Origin: Lentimicrobiaceae bacterium | GTDB taxonomy: Bacteria > Bacteroidota > Bacteroidia > Bacteroidales > Lentimicrobiaceae | Reading direction: 5' to 3' | Length of the DNA stretch: 64,000 nucleotides | Assembly (NCBI GenBank): GCA_020636745.1 | Contig: JACJXH010000002.1 | Span: 639,083 to 703,082, forward strand | Shown: positions 34,534-42,502 of the stretch, piece by piece | Position numbering within the stretch: position 1 is the stretch's first letter | Layout: each line of letters begins with the position of its first letter | Notes under the pieces: generated by a model | Database searches by the model: none | Told to the model about the DNA's origin: nothing | The model's input: the letters and a program-made list of their open reading frames with translations, nothing else | Position numbers and translations under genes: made by a program

Positions 34534-36090
34534 TTAGTAGCCCACATTTTGAATCAGTACACCTCCCGAAAGGTCAATTTCCGTTTGTGGTATGGGCAGG
34601 AAACCTTTGGTAGCAGGGTTAAATGTTACATCAAATATTTGCTGATCACCCACGTAATTGGGACCCCTGATGCCTGAATAGGTCAATGCCTGATTTGCAT
34701 AAGTGACACCTTTGCGCAAAAGATCGAAATATCGGATGCCTTCAAGTGAAAGCTCAAGTCTGCGTTCTTTGTATATGTTATCAGGCGTGGCCGGAATGCT
34801 TCCGAGGCCAACGCGCGACCTTACCCGATCGAGATATTGCTGAGCATTCGGACTGCCAAGTTCGGCAGCCATCAAAAGAACATCTGAAAAACGGATTACG
34901 CGATGGTTACAGGTTCTGTTGAGCTCAAACTGCCCGTCGGCACCCCAGTGCTCAGCATCGGAGCTGTATTTTTTCGAAAAGTATCCGGTATGCTGATAGC
35001 CAAGTGAAAGTGAACCGTCAAGTTCTTCCTGCTTGAGTACTGTTAGCTCAAGCCGCGGGTCACCAGCCATGTCGTTCACCAGCTTTTGACTTACTGTGGC
35101 AAAACTCCAGCCTCTGTTCCAGTTGGTAGATCCGGTTACCCTTGGGCCCTGCATCTGAGCAGACAAGTTGCCTTCGCCACCACTCGGGTAGCCCCAGTCC
35201 CACCATGCCGGAGTGTCGCCGTATGAAATTTCAAACACAGATTCTTTTCCAAATTCACCTGCCAGATGAAAGTTCTCGGCATAATCGTCAAACAAGTCGT
35301 GACCACTATTGGCAATCAGGTCTTCAAGGTAGTTCAGCGCAACAGTTCGGTTTACAGTAGTGCTGCCTGCTTGCAGTTCGCTGTTATAAACACCGTTGTA
35401 GAATAAATAAACCCTGGCCAGTAAGGCTTCAGCAGCCCATTTGGTAATTCTGCCGGCTTCGGCAGCTGGAACATTCTCAGGCAAAACTTCAATTGCTTCG
35501 GTAAGATCAAGCGCTATCTGGTTGTAAACTTCAGCCGGAGTGCTTTGAGGCTGATTGTATTCCGAAGGTCCTTTAAGCGTATTGGTGAGTAAAGGAATGT
35601 TTTCAAAGTAGCGTACTTGCTCAAAATAAAAGTAGGCCCTTAAAAACTTGCTTTCAGCTATCAATCTTGCTTTAAATTCATCAGATGCCTCTACACCGTC
35701 AATTTTTTCAAGCAACAGGTTAGCTCTGTATATGCCAATGTAATTCTTGATCCAGATGGTATGAACAATCTGACTTGTAGGAGGAATGTTAAAGTTATTT
35801 AGTTCGTCTTCATCCTGTCCGTCATTGGCATCGCCGCCACCAGCATAGGCATCGTCAGATAAAATATCGGTGATGGTGATGTAAGGCGCCCATGAAACAC
35901 CAGGAATAGATTGATAGCCTAATACATCGTAAACCGCAACCAAGGCCTGGAGTGCCTGTTCTTCTGTTTTATAAAAAGAAGTGGTCACTTCCTGATCCAA
36001 TGGTTTCAGATCCAGAAAATCTTTGCTGCAGGCTGTAAATAGCATAATAAGCAGCAATGCCTTGACTGATTTATATATTGTATTTTTCAT
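34534..36090 (-). CDS. SusD/RagB family surface glycan-binding lipoprotein
   Basis: The 518-residue protein has a lipoprotein signal (LLLIMLFTAC, lipobox) and the SusD fold: N-terminal KDFLDLKPLDQEVTTSFYKTEEQA, the TPR-like helices (AESKFLRAYFYFEQVRYF), and a C-terminal RHR/ERRLELSLEGIRYFDLLR segment followed by LPIPQTEIDL. It caps the SusC transporter on the cell surface and binds the oligosaccharide. It follows the SusC gene by 18 bp. Substrate inferred from the GH16/GH3 neighbours as beta-1,3-glucan. Confidence 0.95.
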   Translation of the reverse strand: MKNTIYKSVKALLLIMLFTACSKDFLDLKPLDQEVTTSFYKTEEQALQALVAVYDVLGYQSIPGVSWAPYITITDILSDDAYAGGGDANDGQDEDELNNFNIPPTSQIVHTIWIKNYIGIYRANLLLEKIDGVEASDEFKARLIAESKFLRAYFYFEQVRYFENIPLLTNTLKGPSEYNQPQSTPAEVYNQIALDLTEAIEVLPENVPAAEAGRITKWAAEALLARVYLFYNGVYNSELQAGSTTVNRTVALNYLEDLIANSGHDLFDDYAENFHLAGEFGKESVFEISYGDTPAWWDWGYPSGGEGNLSAQMQGPRVTGSTNWNRGWSFATVSQKLVNDMAGDPRLELTVLKQEELDGSLSLGYQHTGYFSKKYSSDAEHWGADGQFELNRTCNHRVIRFSDVLLMAAELGSPNAQQYLDRVRSRVGLGSIPATPDNIYKERRLELSLEGIRYFDLLRKGVTYANQALTYSGIRGPNYVGDQQIFDVTFNPATKGFLPIPQTEIDLSGGVLIQNVGY

Positions 36091-36108
36091 GTTACTGTCG
36101 TTTTTGAG

Positions 36109-39100
36109 TTAGAATGAAATGGTTGTTCCTAAACGCCATGTTCTTGCCTGAGGATAAATTCCCCTGTCAATACCAATGTCAAAAGAGCTTAAGGCACCAA
36201 TTTCAGGATCCGCTCCGGTGTATTTGGTCAGTGTCAGCAGATTTTCGGCTGATATGTAAAACCTCCATGCTGATGCTCCAATTTTTTTCAGCACTCCTGC
36301 AGGCAGGTTATAACCAAACTGAACGTTTTTCACCCTGATATATGAACCATCCTCAATGTAAAGGTCTGATACCCGGCTATTGTTGTTGATGTCAATCCAG
36401 GTGTATCGGGGTATTTCGTTTGAAGTGCCTTCAGCTGTCCAGCGGTCAAGTATGGAAACAGGCCTGTTGGTGTACCTTAAATCCTGTCGCTGGCTGCCGT
36501 TGAAAATGTCATTTCCGTAAGTGCCGGTCAATAACATGGCAAAATCAAATTGTTTATAATCCAGATTGAAGTTCATACCAAATGTCCAGTCAGGTGTTGG
36601 ATTCCCGATTTGGGTGCGGTCGTTGGCATCCAGTACTCCGTCTCCGTTTACATCAACAAAGCGAACGTCGCCGGGTTGTGCATTTTTCTGAAGCAGTTGT
36701 CCGGTGCTTCCTATATGCTGATACACTTCGCTCATGTTCTGAAATATACCATCTGTTTTATAGCCCCAGAAATAAGCAATGGGCAGGCCTTCTTCGGCCC
36801 TGGTAACCATTCCGGCAATTGCCCAGGTTGCTCCGGGAAGTACTTTCTCTTCATTGCCGATTTTGGTCATTTTGTTTTTATTATATGACCCGTTGATACC
36901 AATGGAGTATTTAAAGTCCTTGGCCATATTCCGCCAGTTTAAAGCAATTTCAATACCCTTGTTCTGAACGCTTCCCACATTTGCAACAGGGGCGTCATTT
37001 CCGACATGAGCAGGTATGGCCACTTTTTCAAGCAGGCCACTGGTGGTTTTTACATAGTAATCAACGGTAGCTGTAAGGCGGTTATTAAATGCGCCAAGGT
37101 CCATGGCAATGTCAATCTGCTCCGACTCTTCCCAGCGGATATCAGCATTTTCAATATACGAAGGAGATGCACCGGTAATTCTTCCAGAACCAAATATATA
37201 GCCCCGGCTTTTGTCAATGGTCGAAATAAACTGGTAATTGCCTATTTCCTGATTTCCGTTTATACCCCAGGATGCTCTGAACTTCACTATGTCAATCTGG
37301 TCAATTTTCGGGAAAAACGATTCATCGCTGGCTACCCATGAAAATCCGAGTGATGGGAATATGCCGTATCTGTTGTTGGCTCCGAATTTTGAGGACCCGT
37401 CTCTGCGTAAGATTCCTGTAAATGCGTATTTATCCTTGAAGTCGTAAGTAATACGGCCAAAGGTTGACAATAGGGCTGAGTGTGCTGCACCGCCGGTTGC
37501 AACCCATACGGTATCGGTAGCCATATTCAGGTATACATTGTCGGGGTCGAACAATGGTACTTTGGCATTAAAACCTGTCAGATTTTCATAATTGTATTTA
37601 CTGGCAGTTGTTCCGAGCAGAACGGAAATGTTATGATCTTTATATTTTTTGGTGTAGGATAAGGTGTTTTCCCATTGCCATGTAAAGTAACGATCGATAG
37701 ACTTGTTGACCGAAGTTTTGTCAACATTCAGCTGTGCTCCATTGAGATAAAACAGTGGTCTGAATCCATCATTCAGCACATAAGCCAAATCAATGCCCAG
37801 ATTGGTGTTCACCTTTAATCCTTTCATCAGTTCAACTTCTCCAAAAATACTTCCTACCAGTTTGTCAACCCTGGTTTCACCGTTCTGGATTTCGAGCAGT
37901 GCAAGCGGATTTACAACCTCAGCACCCACATAGTTTGAAATTCCATAAACCTGACCTGAGCTATTGGTTACAACCGGTTCGTTGGAATAGGGTGGGAGGG
38001 CTAAAATATCAGGATTTGTTTCGTAAAGCGGAGTGAGCGGATCGAGGTTCAAGGCGCTGCTGTATGCTCCGTTAAACGATTGATTACTGCCAATGCCCCT
38101 GCGGGTGATATGAGAATAGGATAAAGTGTTTCCAAAACGGAATACTTTGTTTACCTGGTGTTTGCTGTTTAGTCGTGCAGTTATACGGTCGAATTGTGAT
38201 TTGTCGCCCCCGATGATTCCTTGTTGGGAAAAATATGACATGGATGAGGCGTAAGTTGATTTTTCGTTTCCACCGCTAACAGAAATTTCGTGATTCTGAA
38301 TAGGTGCGTTTTTCTGAAATAGCTCGTCCTGCCAGTTGGTGTTGTGCTGTGGAATTTCGTTAAGGTCAAAAGGCTCGGTAAGTCCTGCATTTCTGGCTCC
38401 TTCATTCATCAGCATACGATACTGGTCGGCATTAAGCATATCAATTGTATTGGCTACATTCTGAATGCCTGAATATCCTGAATATGTTACGGTCATTTTG
38501 CCCTGTTTACTGCCTTTGGTCGTAATAAGTACCACTCCGTTTGCAGCTCTGGCACCATAAATGGCAGCAGAAGCGGCGTCTTTCAGAACGTCGATGGATT
38601 CAATGTCACCGGGGTTCAGATAGTCTATTCCGCCTACGGCCAATCCATCAACAATATAAAGCGGATCAGCATTGCCGGTGGTTCCTGCACCTCTGATACG
38701 GATTGTTGGAGCTTCGCCCGGCTGACCTGACAGGTTGGTTACCTGTACGCCGGCTGTGCGCCCCTGCATTGCCTGATCAACGCGCAAAACCGAGGTGGAG
38801 GTGATTTCATCGGAGCTTACGCTGGCAATGGCGCCGGTAACCACTTTCTTTTTCTGTGTGCCGTAACCAATAACCACTACCTCACTCAGGTTTGTAACTT
38901 CTGGAACAAGTGTAATGTCAATGGTTGTTCTTTTATCAACAGGAACTTTTTGGGTTTGAAATCCAATGAAGGAAATTTCAAGAATTGACGAAGGGCTGGC
39001 AACTTTTAACATAAACCGCCCGTCAATATCAGTAGTTGTCCCGTTCAGGGTGCCTGATTCCAGCACGGTTGCACCCGGTATTCCAAGTCCGGATTCACCG

Positions 39101-39201
39101 TCTGTAATTTTTCCGGAAACACTATGCGATTGAGCAAACAGGAGGTTTGCATTCAGCATAATCACCAGAAAAAGTATTATTTTTTGTATGTGTTTTTTCA
39201 T
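36109..39201 (-). CDS. SusC/RagA family TonB-linked outer membrane transporter
   Basis: The 1030-residue protein has a signal peptide. A carboxypeptidase D regulatory-like domain (SVSGKITDGESGLGIPGATV, about 27-100) comes next. The SusC signature (LSEVVVIGYGTQKKKVVTGAI, about 104-124), a plug (IRIRGAGTTGNADPLYIVDG, ASAAIYGARAANGVVLITTK) and the barrel ending in WRLGTTISF follow. It imports oligosaccharides across the outer membrane, driven by TonB/ExbBD. It pairs with the downstream SusD gene. Confidence 0.96.
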   Translation of the reverse strand: MKKHIQKIILFLVIMLNANLLFAQSHSVSGKITDGESGLGIPGATVLESGTLNGTTTDIDGRFMLKVASPSSILEISFIGFQTQKVPVDKRTTIDITLVPEVTNLSEVVVIGYGTQKKKVVTGAIASVSSDEITSTSVLRVDQAMQGRTAGVQVTNLSGQPGEAPTIRIRGAGTTGNADPLYIVDGLAVGGIDYLNPGDIESIDVLKDAASAAIYGARAANGVVLITTKGSKQGKMTVTYSGYSGIQNVANTIDMLNADQYRMLMNEGARNAGLTEPFDLNEIPQHNTNWQDELFQKNAPIQNHEISVSGGNEKSTYASSMSYFSQQGIIGGDKSQFDRITARLNSKHQVNKVFRFGNTLSYSHITRRGIGSNQSFNGAYSSALNLDPLTPLYETNPDILALPPYSNEPVVTNSSGQVYGISNYVGAEVVNPLALLEIQNGETRVDKLVGSIFGEVELMKGLKVNTNLGIDLAYVLNDGFRPLFYLNGAQLNVDKTSVNKSIDRYFTWQWENTLSYTKKYKDHNISVLLGTTASKYNYENLTGFNAKVPLFDPDNVYLNMATDTVWVATGGAAHSALLSTFGRITYDFKDKYAFTGILRRDGSSKFGANNRYGIFPSLGFSWVASDESFFPKIDQIDIVKFRASWGINGNQEIGNYQFISTIDKSRGYIFGSGRITGASPSYIENADIRWEESEQIDIAMDLGAFNNRLTATVDYYVKTTSGLLEKVAIPAHVGNDAPVANVGSVQNKGIEIALNWRNMAKDFKYSIGINGSYNKNKMTKIGNEEKVLPGATWAIAGMVTRAEEGLPIAYFWGYKTDGIFQNMSEVYQHIGSTGQLLQKNAQPGDVRFVDVNGDGVLDANDRTQIGNPTPDWTFGMNFNLDYKQFDFAMLLTGTYGNDIFNGSQRQDLRYTNRPVSILDRWTAEGTSNEIPRYTWIDINNNSRVSDLYIEDGSYIRVKNVQFGYNLPAGVLKKIGASAWRFYISAENLLTLTKYTGADPEIGALSSFDIGIDRGIYPQARTWRLGTTISF

Positions 39202-39291
39202 CAGATTTACAATTGAGTTTCTAAAATCGTGACTTAAATTCGGTTAATTGTGTTTCATCCGATTGCATTGCATTTTTGTCTGATTCTTGTG

Positions 39292-40395
39292 TTAGTTCGC
39301 CTGAAAAACGCGGATATAGTCTACATTCATTTGCTGGGGAAATACGGTGGATCCGTCCGGGTTTCCGGGCCATGCACCGCCGACAGCAATATTGAAAATA
39401 AAGAAGAACTGTTCGTGAAATTCAGTCATGTGGGCTGGGGTAATGTCTACTTCGTTGTATTTGATGTCGTTGACATACCATTTGATTTTGTTGGCATCCC
39501 AGATGATAGAAAAGACGTGATATTCATCGCCGAAATTTCCGGAAGGCAGCGTGTAGCTTTGTCCGTATTGTGCATGGCTGTTATTGTTATCCCAGTGCAA
39601 GGTTCCGTAAACCGTATTTTCACGGCCGCTTCCACCTATCATTTCCATAATATCTGTTTCGCCGCATTTGGGCCATCCAACAGTCTGAATGCTATTTCCA
39701 AGCATCCAGAGCGCAGGCCAAATTCCCTGACCTTCAGGTAATAATGCTCTGATGTCAACTCTTCCATATTGAAAGGATTTTTTACCCAGGGTAACCAGTC
39801 GTGATGAGGTGTAAGGGCTGTTCTGATAGGTTTCCTTGCGGGCTTCAATGGTAAGCACACCGCCTGAAACAGATGTGTTTTCCTGCCTGTAATATTGCAG
39901 TTCATTGTTTCCCCAACCGCCAGCTCCGGTTTCGTAACTCCAGTTTTGGCTGTTCAGTGCATTCCCTTCAAATTCATCATTCCACACCAGCTGATAACCG
40001 TCATATTGCATGGGAGTTACATATCCTTCCCCCACTGTAACTGGATCGTCATCACTAATGCTTATTTGTTTGTCTGCTTTTATGTACCTGCCGGATGTTC
40101 CGTATGCCCTCACGCTAATCATATAAGTGCCCGGATTTGAAAAGGTGTATTCAAAGGCTCCGCTCGTGTTTGAAGCAGCTGCCTGAGTTTCAGTGCCAAT
40201 ATATAAACGGTATTCAATGGTATTATTGGCCTGAGCCTGAATTTGAACTACACCGGTGCCTGATTGAGGAAGGGTAACTTCAACAACCAGATTGGATGGT
40301 TCACCCGAATCATCTGTTTTTTCATCGTTGCAAGAAGCAAAAAATATGAGCAAAAAAGACACCATGAGGTATCTGAGAAATCCTGTTGGTTTCAT
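39292..40395 (-). CDS. Glycoside hydrolase family 16 beta-glucanase lipoprotein
   Basis: The 367-residue lipoprotein (lipobox cysteine at residue 22, FFASC) has an N-terminal Ig-like module (about 32-115). A GH16 domain follows (about 130-367) with catalytic GETDIME (Glu246, Asp248, Glu251), WNDEFEG and YGRVDIRALLP. It is probably the surface endo-beta-1,3-glucanase that cuts polymer for SusCD uptake. It precedes the SusC gene and follows a perfect hairpin (40410-40443). It is clearly a paralogue of the enzyme at 33227-34249 but with different accessory modules. Confidence 0.95.
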   Translation of the reverse strand: MKPTGFLRYLMVSFLLIFFASCNDEKTDDSGEPSNLVVEVTLPQSGTGVVQIQAQANNTIEYRLYIGTETQAAASNTSGAFEYTFSNPGTYMISVRAYGTSGRYIKADKQISISDDDPVTVGEGYVTPMQYDGYQLVWNDEFEGNALNSQNWSYETGAGGWGNNELQYYRQENTSVSGGVLTIEARKETYQNSPYTSSRLVTLGKKSFQYGRVDIRALLPEGQGIWPALWMLGNSIQTVGWPKCGETDIMEMIGGSGRENTVYGTLHWDNNNSHAQYGQSYTLPSGNFGDEYHVFSIIWDANKIKWYVNDIKYNEVDITPAHMTEFHEQFFFIFNIAVGGAWPGNPDGSTVFPQQMNVDYIRVFQAN

Positions 40396-40409
40396 AAGCA
40401 GAAGTTTAA

Positions 40410-40443
40410 AAAGCTATGATCGGTTTGAACCGATCATAGCTTT
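40410..40443 (-). terminator. Perfect 16-bp inverted repeat, intercistronic terminator or attenuator
   Basis: AAAGCTATGATCGGTT (40410-40425) pairs perfectly with 40428-40443 across a 2-nt centre. On the minus strand the stem ends in CTTTTTAA. It lies 12 bp after the PKD lipoprotein stop and 14 bp before the GH16 start, so it probably reduces transcription into GH16-SusCD. Confidence 0.75.
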
Positions 40444-40455
40444 GCATATGGTTGT

Positions 40456-41940
40456 TTATTCAAATTTTAAGTTACGGATGTAGAAAGTGCCGTCTATTGC
40501 ATGGCCTGAGCCCCCGATTGCAAGACCCACCAGGTCAAGATCTGTGCGTGTTTTTGGTGTTCCTACTCCTGAGGTTGGTGATTCCAGCTGGAAAGTATAA
40601 GTTTTCCATTCGTCAGTTACCACATCTGCCAGGTTCACATCATATTGTACCCAGCTTGTCCAGAATTCCTGTGTCTGACTGGCATCGGCAATCCATAATG
40701 AAATGTTCTTGGTTAAGCCACCTTCGCTATATGTATTGGAACTTGGAACATACACATCAATGGAAACCGTAGTGAAATTGTCAAACTGACAGTCATAAGC
40801 CAACTGAAATTTCAGGTCGGGGTACATTTCAGTGCTTCTCTGGTATTGACCAACTTTTGGATTGGCAGCATTGGCAGGGTCGTCAACGCCAACAGTAAGA
40901 ACTACAGCTGAAGTAGTAGGTACAAGTTCCTGAACATTGGCCGCATCAGCTGCTGCAAATGTATTGAACATGGCTGTTGGAGTAAAGTCAGGTAAATCTT
41001 CGCCAAATGGAATTTCTTCTTCAACTACTGCAGGTTCAAGAGCAGGGTTAGAATAGGAAGCATAGGAGAAGTCCCAGTAAACACCTTCCCACTGGTAAGA
41101 GATGATCATCAGGTCATAACCGGTTTTCTGTTCAATGGAAATTTTGAATGTTCTGCTATCAGGCAAGGTAGCTGATTCTCCCGTGGTGGTGATTTTTGCC
41201 AATCCCATCCAGGCACCTTTTCCAATCAGGGTAACTTCATTGGTGGTAGGTTCGTAGGTGTAAGCATGCGTACCACTCAGCAATGAACTTACATCATCGC
41301 CATTGGCATTGATCATATTGGCTGCTGTTGCTTCAAAACAAGTGCCAATTACAGGAGTTCCGTCAAACATCAAATCTTCGCCCCAGAATGAGCCTTTGTC
41401 GTCAAATACAAAAGAACCGTCGCGGTTGAAGGTAAAGGTGTGGTAGTAAATACATGGCCTGATGCCTGTATTGTCGAGTGACCACCATGAACGGGCAGCT
41501 TCGGCACTTGGGCCTACTCCCATACATGTGCCTTCTCTGAAAAGTTTCCAGGTTTTTGAAGTTTCACCAGCCAGCAATGCCAGCGCTGAATTAGGATCTC
41601 TTATCTCTATGGTTTGCGTAAAGTTTGCAGTGGCATTGGCCGAATTTTTCGCTGTAAGCACAACTTCAAATGTCCCGGCTGTCGCATAAACATGTGTCGG
41701 GTTTTGTTCTGTTGATGTTTGTCCGTCGCCAAAATTCCAGCTGTAAGAAGTGGCATTTTGTGAGTAGTTGGTAAAGACTACTTCCAGAAAATTAGTTGTA
41801 CCGACTGCGTACTGAAAACTGGCAATTGGATTTTGAACCGGATCTTCCTTGTCATCTTTACATGATGAGAATGTAACGAGTGAAAGAACTCCGATGGTGA
41901 GGAGAAATTTTGCTCCCCATTGTGAAAATCTGTTTTTCAT
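40456..41940 (-). CDS. PKD-domain surface glycan-binding lipoprotein (SGBP-like)
   Basis: I chose the ATG at 41940 because it starts the lipoprotein signal (MKNRFSQWGAKFLLTIG, lipobox FSSC). The in-frame ATG at 41994 would put an 18-residue polar extension before it. The 494-residue protein has a PKD domain (about 40-115, YSWNFGDGQTSTEQNPTHVYA). A middle domain similar to those in Bacteroidota laminarin-locus proteins (TWKLFREGTCMGVGP) comes next. The C-terminal beta-sandwich (about 340-494) resembles a carbohydrate-binding module. It is the first gene of the locus and likely binds beta-glucan at the surface. Confidence 0.85.
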   Translation of the reverse strand: MKNRFSQWGAKFLLTIGVLSLVTFSSCKDDKEDPVQNPIASFQYAVGTTNFLEVVFTNYSQNATSYSWNFGDGQTSTEQNPTHVYATAGTFEVVLTAKNSANATANFTQTIEIRDPNSALALLAGETSKTWKLFREGTCMGVGPSAEAARSWWSLDNTGIRPCIYYHTFTFNRDGSFVFDDKGSFWGEDLMFDGTPVIGTCFEATAANMINANGDDVSSLLSGTHAYTYEPTTNEVTLIGKGAWMGLAKITTTGESATLPDSRTFKISIEQKTGYDLMIISYQWEGVYWDFSYASYSNPALEPAVVEEEIPFGEDLPDFTPTAMFNTFAAADAANVQELVPTTSAVVLTVGVDDPANAANPKVGQYQRSTEMYPDLKFQLAYDCQFDNFTTVSIDVYVPSSNTYSEGGLTKNISLWIADASQTQEFWTSWVQYDVNLADVVTDEWKTYTFQLESPTSGVGTPKTRTDLDLVGLAIGGSGHAIDGTFYIRNLKFE

Positions 41941-42087
41941 TTGTTGGTGTGTTTGGTGAATAATTAATGTTGATGTTGGTAATGTGTTAAACAATTAATA
42001 TGGTATTTAAGTTAATGTTTCCTTTGCAAAATCCTGTTTTTATTTTTTTTCTTCAAGTGTCGGAGTCGTTATAAAGTAGTTGCTTGT

Positions 42088-42102
42088 GTATGGTGGACAC
42101 TA
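42088..42102 (+). repeat. Inverted repeat copy 1 (GTATGGTGGACACTA)
   Basis: This copy matches the reverse complement of 42359-42373 at 13 of 15 positions. It adjoins the candidate -7 element at 42110-42117. Confidence 0.5.
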
Positions 42103-42109
42103 AGTAGGG

Positions 42110-42117
42110 CAAATATA
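42110..42117 (-). promoter_or_regulatory. Candidate -7 element of the beta-glucan operon (TATATTTG)
   Basis: The minus strand matches TAnnTTTG exactly. It lies about 170 bp upstream of the first gene, leaving a long leader. No -33 TTG at ideal spacing, as expected for an activator-dependent promoter. Confidence 0.45.
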
Positions 42118-42265
42118 TATCCGTAATTAGATTTCCGGTCTTTTTTTTACACATCAACTATTCATCATGGTATAATTTATATTACATCAATACTACATCA
42201 AAGAGGATATAAATATCATTAAAACAGTATGATAGATTGATATAGCAGTAAATTAGCCTATTCAT

Positions 42266-42286
42266 CAAAGGCAATATTTGCCTTTG
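42266..42286. promoter_or_regulatory. Perfect palindrome CAAAGGCAA-TAT-TTGCCTTTG
   Basis: Nine-bp half-sites are separated by 3 bp. It lies about 150 bp upstream of the candidate -7 element. It has no T run in a position to act as terminator for the regulator gene, so it is best read as a protein-binding site. Confidence 0.5.
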
Positions 42287-42358
42287 CTACCGGAAGTTGA
42301 TTGATTTCAACTTTTAAAATGCAAAATCAGGGAAGACGGGCTTAGTTAGAGAAGGCAG

Positions 42359-42373
42359 TAGTGTCCATCATGC
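42359..42373 (-). repeat. Inverted repeat copy 2 (GCATGATGGACACTA on minus strand)
   Basis: This is the partner of 42088-42102 in opposite orientation, with 256 bp between the inner ends. A pair of regulator sites or the ends of a small decayed element would both fit. Confidence 0.5.
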
Positions 42374-42502
42374 TTTAATTTTTGCATCATTGTAATGGGC
42401 AGTTCACATGTAATAAAAGGTTGGTTCAAGGCATGTGGTTGCAGAGCCCGGATGAAAATGACTGATTGCAGGTGGAAGAAAAATGCTTTGCTTTGAAATG
42501 TC

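Larger units (their letters stand above)
41941..42502. promoter_or_regulatory. Control region of the beta-glucan locus
   Basis: This 562-bp AT-rich region has no gene and separates the regulator gene's stop from the first structural gene; both are on the minus strand. It contains a TAnnTTTG-type element at 42110-42117, a 21-bp palindrome at 42266-42286, and two inverted copies of GYATGRTGGACACTA at 42088-42102 and 42359-42373. It is very likely where the locus regulator acts. Confidence 0.6.

Noticed and set aside
42088..42373. CRISPR-like or transposon interpretation of the repeats in the glucan control region
   Set aside because: There are only two inverted copies, no regular spacers, no transposase and no visible target duplication; regulatory sites are the simpler reading, though a decayed element is kept as an option in the findings.
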